DNA from: Desulfobacter sp.
GTDB lineage: Bacteria > Desulfobacterota > Desulfobacteria > Desulfobacterales > Desulfobacteraceae
NCBI GenBank assembly: GCA_028768525.1
Contig: CP054837.1
Coordinates: 4,398,001 to 4,462,000, forward strand
Direction of reading: 5' to 3'
DNA: 64,000 nucleotides
In this document: piece after piece, positions 52,006 through 60,600 of the stretch
Layout: every line of letters begins with the position of its first letter
How positions within the stretch are numbered: the stretch's first letter is position 1
Notes under the pieces: generated by a model
What the model was told of the DNA's origin: nothing
Database searches by the model: none
What the model saw: the letters and a program-made list of their open reading frames with translations, nothing else
Program-made: the position numbers and the translations under genes

Positions 52006-53019
52006 ATGAGTGATAATGATAAGGTATTGCTGGACCACGGCTCCGGGGGCAAGGTCTCCCATGCCATGTTTTCCAAGTTGATTTTGCCCCTGTTCGACAA
52101 CCCCGAGCTGTCCAAACAGGACGACGGGGCTGTATTTGAGGTGCCCAAGGGCCGGATGGCCTTTTCAACGGATTCCTATGTGGTGGACCCCATTTTTTTC
52201 CCGGGAGGGAATATCGGGGAACTGGCGGTGAACGGGACGGTCAACGATGTGGCCATGTGCGGAGCGGTTCCCCTGTACATTTCAGTGGGGCTGATCATTG
52301 AGGAAGGCCTGCCCATAAAAGACCTGAAAGCCATTTTGGAAGCCATGGCTGCGGCCGCCAAAAAGGCGGGTGTGAGGATCGCCACCGGAGACACCAAGGT
52401 GGTGCCCCGGGGCAAGGCCGATAAAATATTTATCAACACCTCTGGGGTGGGCGTCATCCCCGAAGGCGTTGATGTATCCGGTGACCGGGCCAAACCAGGG
52501 GATAAAATCATAGTCTCGGGTACCATTGCCGACCACGGCATCACCATCCTCAGCGAACGGGAAGGGCTTAAATTCGACTCGGATGTGAAGACCGATTCCG
52601 CCCCCCTTAACCACATGGTTAAATCCGTGCTGGATTGCGGATGTGAGGTCCATGTACTGCGGGATCCCACCCGGGGCGGGCTGGGCACCACCCTTAACGA
52701 GATTGCCGGCCAGTCCAATGTGGGCATCCGCCTGTTCGAAAATCAACTGCCGGTCCGCGGTTCGGTCCAGGGCACCTGCGAGTTGCTGGGGTTTGATCCC
52801 CTTTACGTGGCCAACGAAGGAAAACTCATCGCCATTGTTCCTGAAAAGGATGCGCAACAGGCCCTTGAAGTGATCCGGCAGGATGAATTCGGAAAAGAGG
52901 CGGTTATTGTCGGCGAGGTCACAAAAGAGGATCCGGGCCGGGTTATTCTCCAGACCCTTATCGGCGGCACCCGCATCGTGGATATGCTGACCGGTGAACA
53001 ATTGCCCCGTATCTGCTGA
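52006..53019 (+). CDS. hypE: Hydrogenase maturation protein HypE
   Basis: 337 residues, PurM/ThiL-like ATP-binding fold: LLDHGSGGKVSH, FSTDSYVVDPIFFPGG, NDVAMCGAVPLYIS, and the C-terminal PRIC whose terminal cysteine carries the thiocarboxamide. The intact C-terminus shows a functional gene. It starts 59 bp behind hypD. hypA and hypB are not in the window. Confidence 0.96.
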   Translation: MSDNDKVLLDHGSGGKVSHAMFSKLILPLFDNPELSKQDDGAVFEVPKGRMAFSTDSYVVDPIFFPGGNIGELAVNGTVNDVAMCGAVPLYISVGLIIEEGLPIKDLKAILEAMAAAAKKAGVRIATGDTKVVPRGKADKIFINTSGVGVIPEGVDVSGDRAKPGDKIIVSGTIADHGITILSEREGLKFDSDVKTDSAPLNHMVKSVLDCGCEVHVLRDPTRGGLGTTLNEIAGQSNVGIRLFENQLPVRGSVQGTCELLGFDPLYVANEGKLIAIVPEKDAQQALEVIRQDEFGKEAVIVGEVTKEDPGRVILQTLIGGTRIVDMLTGEQLPRIC

Positions 53020-53069
53020 TGATGAATTGATTCTCAGGCAGTAAATAAAAAAGTATTCCAGGGACCGGG

Positions 53070-53234
53070 ACGGGCAGACCGGAGGCGGCGGGCACTTTTT
53101 TCAAGGTGCTCTAATGCCGTCCACGAAAAATCCGTTAAACTCGTCCTTCGTCCTCAAACAAAACGGATTTTTTCGTTCCACGCCATAGAGCCCCTAAGAA
53201 AAAAGCACCTTGATGCCGCCACCGGCCTGCCCGC
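53070..53234. repeat. 165-base imperfect palindrome after hypE
   Basis: Long inverted arms flank a centre near 53150. Outer CGGGCAGACCGGAGGCGGC pairs with the complement of GCCGCCACCGGCCTGCCCG. Further in, GCACTTTTTTC pairs imperfectly with the complement of GAAAAAAGCACC, and inner ACGAAAAATCCGTT with AACGGATTTTTTCGT. No gene lies in 53020-53441. It may be a terminator-like repetitive element, or a non-autonomous mobile element next to an AT-rich insertion. Confidence 0.7.
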
Positions 53235-53441
53235 CCCTCAGTGCCAATCTCTAATTTCTTTAACTGTGATGGTTTTTTAGATGCGAATCCGGATAGTGGC
53301 GAGAAGGGAAGGGGCCTGATATCTGTTTTCTCAGATTCGCCTTGAAACTATCAGCAAAAGTAAGCTATATCTCCAATAAAATTGATTCTCGTTATTGGGC
53401 CAACCTTTCCAAGATGGTTGGATAACATTCATTAAATTTGA

Positions 53442-54128
53442 ATGATGGCTGATTTATTCTACTCAACAATATTCTTCATGTTTCCCATATATTTGGTCGT
53501 TGGGATTCTCTTAGTGCGATTACTCTTTGTTAAATTTATTAATCCCGCAATTGGTTTTTCCGGAAAACAAATATCAAAAAAAATAAATTGGGAAAGTGCA
53601 ACCGTAAAAGGAGAGGACTATGAAGTTTACCAACTTCCGAATTCAATAAAGATATTGGCAATTCTTATCGTCTGCTATACGACATATTATGTTTTTAACA
53701 GAGAATCAACTTATGGTGGCCTTTTCGAGAGTTATTTATTCTTTGGGTTAAGTTGGGCCTTTTTTTTATTCCAAATTTATAAGATCGAACTTATCGAAGA
53801 TCAATATTTAGTCTTTCACAGGGTTTTAAAGAAAACAAAATTTGAAATCAAAGAAATAACGCATGATTTTGATGGTATCCGATATTACAGGTTATACTAC
53901 AAAAATGGCTCAGTCTATTTAGACCATATGATTCAGGGTATAGAATCCTTTAAAAATAGAATAAATAAGTTGAACCCAGAAATGAGCCACGAAGAGCTTT
54001 CCGCTAAAAACCTTCACAAAGATATTTGGGGATTTCAGTTTGCTTTTCACTACATAATTTTTGGACTTGGTCTAATAGCGTTGATCATATTCGTTTGTAT
54101 TAAAATATTTTTTAATTTCTGGACATAA
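53442..54128 (+). CDS. AT-rich membrane protein of unknown function
   Basis: 228 residues, unlike all flanking genes in base composition (strongly AT-rich, AAA and ATT codons frequent). Hydrophobic segments lie at about 5-30, 68-85, 93-110 and 198-222; the middle is a soluble region with FEIKEITHDFDGIRYYRLYYKN, reminiscent of PH-like or YcxB-like membrane-linked domains. I cannot name it. Its stop codon lies inside the attC-like site and its start is 24 bases after a GTTGGAT motif, so it may be an integron gene cassette. A start two codons into the frame is possible (ATGATGG). Confidence 0.65.
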   Translation: MMADLFYSTIFFMFPIYLVVGILLVRLLFVKFINPAIGFSGKQISKKINWESATVKGEDYEVYQLPNSIKILAILIVCYTTYYVFNRESTYGGLFESYLFFGLSWAFFLFQIYKIELIEDQYLVFHRVLKKTKFEIKEITHDFDGIRYYRLYYKNGSVYLDHMIQGIESFKNRINKLNPEMSHEELSAKNLHKDIWGFQFAFHYIIFGLGLIALIIFVCIKIFFNFWT

Positions 54129-54201
54129 CGAACGGCTACACAATGATACGGACCTTTACGCTGCGCTCCGAGATTGGCAACTGTGAGCCTTGGTGTTAAA
54201 G
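54123..54201 (+). other. attC-like recombination site
   Basis: Starts ACATAAC and ends GTTAAAG, each one base from the attC cores RYYYAAC and GTTRRRY. Inside them GGCTACACA pairs with TGTGAGCC with one extra base, and short unpaired spacers (GAAC; TTGGT) separate the two stems, as in attC. The central part contains CGGA and TCCG arms around CTTTACGCTGCGC. The preceding gene's TAA overlaps the first core, common in cassettes. Confidence 0.5.
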
Positions 54202-54213
54202 TCAACTCTATAC

Positions 54214-54263
54214 ATTATACTCCTGCATCTCCATAAGGTTCGGTCCGGAAGCAGGAGTATAAT
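54214..54263. repeat. 13-base perfect inverted repeat
   Basis: Arms ATTATACTCCTGC and GCAGGAGTATAAT with a 24-base loop, between the attC-like site and the hysD stop. There is no T-run, so terminator function is uncertain. Confidence 0.6.
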
Positions 54264-54282
54264 TGTTTTGGGGCGATGGGGC

Positions 54283-54750
54283 TTAGGCCAGAAGCTCTTT
54301 GATGTGCTTTCTGATGACCTTGAGGTAGTTGTCAAAGGCATCGGCCAGGGGCGGGGTGAGTTCCGTACCCCAGTCGATGGTTTTGGGCTCGATGCCGATG
54401 ACCCTCAGATAGGGGCGGTTGCCCCTCATTTCCGCCATGCCCAGGGAGTCCAGCAGGTCGATGTCATGGAGGGAGAGCATCTGCTTTTTATCCTTGCGCA
54501 ACTGGTCTTCTTCCAGGCTGTAGATGGTGCCGGGCTCATGGCCGGCCCGGACAATGTCCAGCACCAGCACCTTTTCGTATTCTTCAAAGAGGTAGAAGAT
54601 GTCCTGGGTAAAGGTACCCCCGTCCACAAAATCAACCAGGGACTCGTCCCAGTCCTCTTTTTCCTTCCAGAATTCATTAATGGCATGGACACCGATGCCC
54701 TCATCCTGAAGCAGTGTGTTGCCCACGCCCAGTACCAATAGCTTTTTCAT
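54283..54750 (-). CDS. hysD: Hydrogenase maturation protease (HysD/HyaD family)
   Basis: 155 residues. VLGVGNTLLQDEGIGVHAI with its acidic Ni ligand, then VLVLDIVRAGHEPGTIY and MLSLHDIDLLDSL with a conserved histidine, as in HyaD/HybD peptidases. It removes the C-terminal peptide of the hydrogenase large subunit after nickel insertion. Downstream of hysA on the same strand, with a terminator between, so it depends on read-through or its own promoter. The expected cut in HysA is behind the histidine of the UxxCxxH motif. Confidence 0.9.
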   Translation of the reverse strand: MKKLLVLGVGNTLLQDEGIGVHAINEFWKEKEDWDESLVDFVDGGTFTQDIFYLFEEYEKVLVLDIVRAGHEPGTIYSLEEDQLRKDKKQMLSLHDIDLLDSLGMAEMRGNRPYLRVIGIEPKTIDWGTELTPPLADAFDNYLKVIRKHIKELLA

Positions 54751-54770
54751 TTACCGCTTTTCCTTGCTTT

Positions 54771-54818
54771 CAAAAACAATGGGGAGGCGGGCCTGATGAT
54801 GTTCGGGCCAGCCTCCCC
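54771..54818 (-). terminator. Intrinsic terminator between hysA and hysD
   Basis: On the minus strand GGGGAGGC and GCCTCCCC pair, with inner GGCCC and GGGCC segments, followed by ATTGTTTTT. It would end most hysBA transcripts and lower hysD expression. Confidence 0.75.
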
Positions 54819-54860
54819 ATTATATTAGGTTCAGATCAATGAGATCCGATGGTCCGTCAA

Positions 54861-56348
54861 TTAAAGGGGAAGTTCCACTTTAACTTCTTTACCGGTATCT
54901 GCGTCCAGCACGTGGACGGCACAGCCCAGTCAGGGGTCGTAGGCGCGTATCAGGCGCCCGACGTTCACGGGGTTGTCGATATCCGGAACGGGGACGCCGA
55001 TGAGGGATTCCTCAATGGGTCCTCTGACGCCCATATCGTCTCTGGGGTTGGCGTTCCAGATGGTGGCGGAGGTGATCTGGTAGTTGGAGATCACGGAATC
55101 CTTGATGTCCACATAGTGGAGCAGGGCACCGCGGGGGGCTTCGGTCAGGCCCATGCCTTCCGCCTTTTCGGGGATGGGAGCCGGAACAAAGGTTTCTTTG
55201 CCGGGCTCGGCCTGGGTGAGCCATTCTTCAACGGCCATGGCAACCAGGGCAGTTTCTTCAGCCCGTGCCACATGGCGGCCCAGGATGGAGAAGCAGGCAT
55301 CGCCGATGTCACGCAGCTTTTTGACGCCAAGGGCGGCCTGGCCTGCTTTGGACAGCTCGGGATTGGTGGCCCACATTCTGGCCAGGGGGCCTGCTTCGAC
55401 GGGCTTGTTGTTGTATCTGGGAGCCTTGATGAAAGAGTAGGCGCCTGCTTTATTGGGATCCGGCATGGTCTGTCCCTTGGTGGGATTGAGGCCTGTGGTG
55501 GAATCCTTGAACCAGGAGTATTTAACGTACTCTTTGATCTTGGCGGGATCCACATCGTAGTCTTTGCCGTCGATGTAGATACCGGGTTTGAGCAGGGTGT
55601 TCTTTCCGCCGGCATCCAGGGGGAATACGCCGAAGGATACCAGGTTTTTGTGGCCCACACCTGTTTTCAGCAGGTCGCCGTAGGGGCCGGCCAGCAGGTA
55701 AATCAGGGGAACATATTTGTTGAAGACGAAGTCTTTAACTTTTTTGAAGCGCTCTGCATAGGCGTTCAGGGCTTCACGGGTGGGGATTTCAGTGGCGCCG
55801 CCCGCTACAATACCCTGGACATGGGGCATTTTGCCGCCGAGAAGGGCAACCATCTCATGGCAGATTTTTCTGATTTCAAGGGCTTCAAGGTACTGGTCAA
55901 CGCCGACTTTGTTGGTCTTGGGATCAAGACGAACGTCATTGTTGCCGTATCTGGGGATAAAGGGCGCGGTATCCGGACCGTTGACATAGTCCAGGGCTGC
56001 CAGGTGGTAGAAATGCAGGATATGGGACTGCAGGAAGTTGGCACCCAGGATCAGGTTACGGGCGATCCTGCCGTTTTCAGTGAGTTTGACGCCGAAGGCA
56101 TCATCAAGGGCCATGGCAGATGCCGTGGCATGGGCAGTGGGGCAGACGCCGCAGATTCTCTGGGTGATCTGGGTGGCGTCCCTGGGGTCCCGGCCCCGAA
56201 GGATCTGTTCGAAACCGCGGTACATACCGCCTGAGAGACGGGCATCTACTACCACACCGTCCTTAACTTCTACTTCTGCCTTAAGGTGACCCTCAATCCG
56301 GGTGACCGGATCTATATGGATCTTAACTTTTCCGGCTTTCTTAGTCAT
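54861..56348 (-). CDS. hysA: [NiFeSe] hydrogenase large subunit, selenoprotein
   Basis: 495 residues when TGA 54930-54932 is read as selenocysteine at position 473. The N-terminal Ni motif RICGVCPTAHATAS and IDPVTRIEGHLKAEVEV are standard. The C-terminal motif is RAYDPULGCAVH, matching DPCxxCxxH of [NiFe] enzymes with Sec in place of the first Cys; the frame continues VLDADTGKEVKVELPL to TAA at 54861-54863. That tail is what a maturation protease removes after the His. Stopping at the TGA would delete two nickel ligands. With HysB it forms a periplasmic uptake or bidirectional hydrogenase. It starts 33 bp after hysB. Confidence 0.95.
54899..54932 (-). promoter_or_regulatory. UGA codon with bacterial SECIS-like hairpin
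   Basis: Directly behind UGA (54932-54930) the RNA can fold CUG, bulge UGC, CGUCC, 7-base loop ACGUGCU, GGACG, CAG. The loop carries a GU about 18 bases behind the UGA, as in bacterial selenocysteine insertion elements recognised by SelB. Fold was read by eye. Confidence 0.7.
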
Positions 56349-56381
56349 AAAACCTCCTTGGGTTCAGTATAATTTCGGAAA

Positions 56382-57338
56382 TTATGAGGGTTCGTAAAAG
56401 GGTGAAGAGGAATCGGGGAATCCCGGCTCAACACAGCCGATGCAAACGGCGTTATCCACACACCAGTTCAGGCCGCCGTTCCATTTTCTCTTGAAGCAGT
56501 CGGCATAGGTGTCCGGCCCTTTACACCCGAGATCCATACGGCATCCCTTGGGGTCGGTAATGATTTCAGAAAGTTCGCCTTCGTCGTAGGCTGCCAGTCT
56601 GGGGCAGTTGTCGTGGATGTTTTCACCGAAGAAGAGGGTGGGGCGTCCGTCGTCGTCCAGCTCGGGAATCCCTTTTTCCAGGAGATGGGCGATGGAAAGA
56701 ACGATCCAGTCGGGATGGGGCGGGCAGCCGGGGATGTTCACAACCGGTGTTTTAATGCCTTCTGCCTTGAAGAAGTCCATCACGCCGGTGGCGCCGGTGA
56801 CGTTGCCTTCAGCAGCAGGGATGCCGCCGTAAGCTGCGCAGGTGCCCACGGCCAGTACGGAACCTGCCATGGGAGACAGTTCTTTCATCAGCTCAACCAG
56901 GGAGTATTCTTTGTGGTGGTATTCGCCCACAATACAGTATTTTCCGTCTTCAGCAGTCGGGATGGCACCTTCGACAACAATGGAAAATCTGCCTTTGTAC
57001 TCTTTGGCAATGGCAAACAGGTTATCCAGAGCCTCTTCGCCTTCGCTGGCCATGATGGTGGGGTGATACTGCAGGCTGATGATCTTAAGCAGGACGTCTG
57101 CAATGGGGGGAGACACGGAGTTCAGCAGGCTGACTGAGCAGCCGGTGCATCCCTGACCCTGGATCCAGACAACCGGATGGCGTTCCAGACCTTTTTCAAG
57201 GGCATGAATGAACGCAGGGTTCACCACCTGAGAAATACCGATACCGGCAGCAGTTCCGGTAACGGCCTTCAGAAAGCTCCGCCTGGTCACTCCAGATTTC
57301 TTCTGTTGCGTTTCGGGCAACACTTGTTCGTCTTTCAC
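56382..57338 (-). CDS. hysB: [NiFeSe] hydrogenase small subunit
   Basis: 318 residues from GTG 57338, which has AAGGAGG seven bases upstream; the longer frame to ATG 57467 runs over the promoter. A Tat signal TRRSFLKAV (about residues 18-26) exports the folded complex. Proximal cluster residues are in QGCTGCSVSLLN, TCAAYGG and GCPPHPDW; the distal ones in CPRLAAYDEG and beyond. NWCVDNAVCIGC has Cys where ordinary [NiFe] enzymes have Pro, giving a medial [4Fe-4S] cluster as in HysB. It is the first gene of the hysBA unit. Confidence 0.94.
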   Translation of the reverse strand: MKDEQVLPETQQKKSGVTRRSFLKAVTGTAAGIGISQVVNPAFIHALEKGLERHPVVWIQGQGCTGCSVSLLNSVSPPIADVLLKIISLQYHPTIMASEGEEALDNLFAIAKEYKGRFSIVVEGAIPTAEDGKYCIVGEYHHKEYSLVELMKELSPMAGSVLAVGTCAAYGGIPAAEGNVTGATGVMDFFKAEGIKTPVVNIPGCPPHPDWIVLSIAHLLEKGIPELDDDGRPTLFFGENIHDNCPRLAAYDEGELSEIITDPKGCRMDLGCKGPDTYADCFKRKWNGGLNWCVDNAVCIGCVEPGFPDSSSPFYEPS

Positions 57339-57394
57339 GGGCACCTCCTTGATGCTGTTAACAACTAAAAAAACTTGCCTATCTATTCTTTCAT

Positions 57395-57410
57395 CCCGGT
57401 TTCGACCGGG
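57395..57410. repeat. Small hairpin in the hysB leader
   Basis: CCCGGT-TTCG-ACCGGG, a perfect six-base stem with tetraloop, lies about 57 bases upstream of the hysB start within the predicted leader. Confidence 0.45.
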
Positions 57411-57420
57411 ATTGTCGAGC

Positions 57421-57473
57421 ATTGTGCAAATTATGCAAAATATGCTTGTGCAAAACAATTGAATCAATATAAT
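57421..57473. promoter_or_regulatory. Overlapping divergent promoters with TGCAAA repeats
   Basis: For the rightward HdrA fusion: -35 TTGTGC (57446-57451), 16-base spacer, -10 TATAAT (57468-57473). For leftward hysBA: -35 TTGTTT (57458-57453), 17-base spacer, -10 CATAAT (57435-57430). Three TGCAAA direct repeats (57425, 57434, 57449) lie in the overlap, so one protein could control both directions. Confidence 0.55.
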
Positions 57474-57480
57474 GGGGGCA

Positions 57481-57497
57481 TTTAATTGTCAATTAAA
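57481..57497. promoter_or_regulatory. TTTAATTG-T-CAATTAAA palindrome at +1 of the HdrA-fusion promoter
   Basis: A perfect eight-base inverted repeat around one T, seven bases behind the TATAAT box, therefore covering the predicted start site. The position fits an operator. Confidence 0.55.
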
Positions 57498-57591
57498 AAT
57501 TTGAATGCCTTTGGGGTAAATCATCTATTAAATCAATATCCGCCGAAAAATGAGCGGATTAATGGATTGCACAAAGTTTCAAGCTTTTGTG

Positions 57592-57618
57592 AAATGGTCT
57601 GAAATGGATAGACCATTT
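57592..57618. promoter_or_regulatory. Inverted repeat AAATGGTCT-N9-AGACCATTT
   Basis: Perfect nine-base arms with a nine-base spacer, 30 bases upstream of the ATG of the HTH-HdrA fusion. It is a candidate operator for that protein's own DNA-binding domain, or a leader hairpin. Confidence 0.6.
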
Positions 57619-57648
57619 ACATGGGCTTTGGGAAAGGCAGAGGGAGCC

Positions 57649-60600
57649 ATGGGGCTGACCTTTAATGTCGGGCGCCTGGCCGAATTGGTCGGAGTCCACC
57701 GCAATACCATCACCAACTGGATCAAAAAAGGGGTGCTGCCGGCAACCCCTGCGCCGGCAAAGCGCTATACCCTTTCAAAAGAAGCGTTTATCATTTTCTG
57801 CACCCGGGCCAATATCCCGGCCACGGTAATGGACCGGGTGCTGTCCGACCCGTCCATGCAGGAGGGGGACGGGACGGACCGGTCAGCGGCAGAAGCGGCG
57901 TCTGGAACGGATGTAACGGCACCCGTTGCTGAAAATGCTTCGGATTCGGTCATGGTGGTGGGGGGCGGCATTGCCGGCATCCAGGCGGCACTGGACCTTG
58001 CCGATACCGGGTTTGATGTCTTTTTGGTTGAAAAGAGTGCCGGCATCGGCGGCACCATGGCCCGGCTTGACAAAACCTTTCCCACGGATGACTGCGCCCC
58101 CTGTATTCTCCTTCCCAGGCTGGCGGACTGCGTCCGCCGTCCCAACATCAGACTGATTACCCTGGCCGAGGTGGACTCGGTGGCCGGGCGGGTCGGGGAT
58201 TTTAAAATCCGGATCAAGAAAACGCCTAGATATATTGATGTGGATCAGTGTATGGCCTGCGGCCTCTGTGCCCAGAAATGCCCGGTGTCTGTCATTGATG
58301 ATTTTGACCAGGGATTGGGACGGCGGAAGGCCGTATATCTGCCCTATGACCAGTCCGAGCCCAGGAAGTACGCGGTTGATCCTGATGCCTGCCTCTGGCT
58401 GACCCGGAAAAAATGCCGGGTGTGCGAGGCGGTCTGTCCGACAGGCGCAATGAATTTCAGGCAGGCCGGGAGTGTGGAGGATCTCCGTGTGGGGGCGGTG
58501 GTGCTTGCACCGGGGTTTTCCCCCTATGATCCGGCTGGAAATGATTTTTACGGGTATCCTGTGACCCCGGACCTGGTGACCAGTCTGGAGTTTGAGCGGC
58601 TGCTTTCTGCGGGCGGTCCCACGGGTGGTGTGCTTCTCCGGCCGTCGGACCTGACGGCGCCCAAAAGAATCGCATGGGTGCAATGTGTCGGTTCCAGACA
58701 TATCAACGGCTGCAACACCGCCTATTGTTCCAATATCTGTTGTATGTCCACGGTGAAACAGGGGATGGCAGTGGCCGAGCAGCCCGGGGGGCGCAGGACG
58801 GAACGGGTGGTTTTTGTGGAGGATGTGCGCAGCCACGGCAAGGAGTCCGAGGCCTATTTCATGCGGGCAAAGTCCGGCGGTATCCGGTTCGTCCGGGCCC
58901 TGCCCAGCGCGCTGGAACCGGGTGCCAGGAGCAGAGGGGTCCGGGTCGAATATAAGGATGGCACCGGGAGGACACGAACCGAGGCCTTTGACATGGCGGT
59001 GCTGGCCATTGGGTTTGAGGCACCCCAGGGCGCCGGCCGTCTGGCCCGGCAGTTCGGTATTGAGCTGGATGGCCAGGGGTTTGCCCAAACCCCATATTTC
59101 GAGCCGGTGGAGACCAGCAGGGCCGGGGTGTATGCGGCCGGGGCGTTTAAAAATCCGGTTGCCATCCCCAGGGCGGTGGTCCAGGCGTCGGCCGCCGCCG
59201 CCTCTGTCTCAAAGGCCCTGGCCGGCCGGCGCCGCACACTGGCGGGGGAAGAAGACCTCCCCCGGGAACGGGATATCTCCGGGGAGGCCCCGTCCATCGG
59301 CGTTTTTATCTGTTCATGCGGAAGCAATATTTCAGGGGTGGTGGATGTGACGGCCCTGGGGGAATATGCCGCAGCCCTTTCCCATGTGGATTATGTGGAG
59401 AACAATCTGTTTACCTGTGCTGTGGCGGTTCAGAAAAATATCAGGGACCGGATCAGGGAAATGAAGCTGAACCGGATTGTCATTGCCGCCTGCTCCCCCC
59501 TCACCCATGAGCATATGTTCCGGTCCACCTTGAGGGAGGCCGGGCTTAACGGGTACATGGTGGAAATGGCCAACATCAGAAATCTGAACGCCTGGGTTCA
59601 CCGGGAGAATCCCCGGGGGGCCACCCGGAAAGCCATGGCCCAGGTGGGGATGGCCGTGGCCCGGGTTGCACTGAACACTCCCCTGGCCCGGGTGCCCATT
59701 GGGGTGGTTCCCAGGGCACTTGTGGTGGGCGGTGGGGTGGCCGGGATGACAGCGGCACTGACCATTGCAGATGCCGGCATCCATACCCTTATTGTGGAAA
59801 AGGAAACCCGGCTGGGGGGGAATGCCCTGAACCTTGATACCTGCTTTAACGGTGATCCGGTGGGCCCCATGCTGGCGGACCTGATCCGCCGGGTTGAAGG
59901 CCATCCCCATATCCGCGTCTGCATGGGGGCGGTGCTGGAGGATGGCGGGGGGGCGGCCGGCCGTTTTACAGCGAAAATCAGGGCCGGCAGAACCCTTGAG
60001 TCTTTCAGCTTCGGGGCGGCGGTGATGGCCACGGGGGGAGTTGAGGCCAGGCCCGGGGAATACGGCTTCGGCCCCCAGACCCGCCCCGGGGTGATGACCC
60101 AGATGGAATTTGACCGGCAGGTGATGGCACGCCGCGAAAAACTGGACCGTACCTCGGATGTGGTTTTCATTCAATGTGTCGGATCCAGGGAAGACGGCCG
60201 GATTTATTGCAGCCGGATCTGCTGCATCCATTCGGTAAAGGCGGCAATTGCACTGAAACAGCATGACCCCGGCATCCGGGTACATATCCTCTACCGGGAG
60301 ATCCGGACCTATGGAAAATGGGAGACCCTGTACACCAGGGCAAAGGCCCTGGGGGTCTCCTTTGTCCGGTATACCCGGGAAACCAAGCCGGTGGTCTCAT
60401 TTGGAGACAATCAGATAAGGGTGGCCGCAGCCGCTCCCCGGGGCGGGACACTGACGATTAATGCCGATTATCTGGTACTGGCCTCCGGGGTCACTGCCGG
60501 GGATAACAGATCACTGGCGGAAATGTTCCGGTTTTCAGTCAATGAGGATGGATTCTTCAATGGGGCCCACCCGAAATTGAGACCGGTGGACCTGTCGGTG

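Noticed and set aside
54849..56234. 461-codon plus-strand frame opposite hysA
   Set aside because: Shadow frame; the minus-strand hydrogenase is unambiguous.
54930..56348. hysA ending at the TGA as a 472-residue protein
   Set aside because: The TGA stands at a nickel-ligand position and the frame continues with the remaining LGCAVH motif and a normal cleaved tail.
56382..57467. hysB starting at ATG 57467
   Set aside because: The extra 43 residues cover the promoter and hairpin, have no ribosome-binding site, and precede a GTG with a perfect AAGGAGG.
57550..57648. HdrA fusion starting at ATG 57550
   Set aside because: No ribosome-binding site, and the segment contains a perfect inverted repeat; ATG 57649 has a good site and starts the HTH normally.
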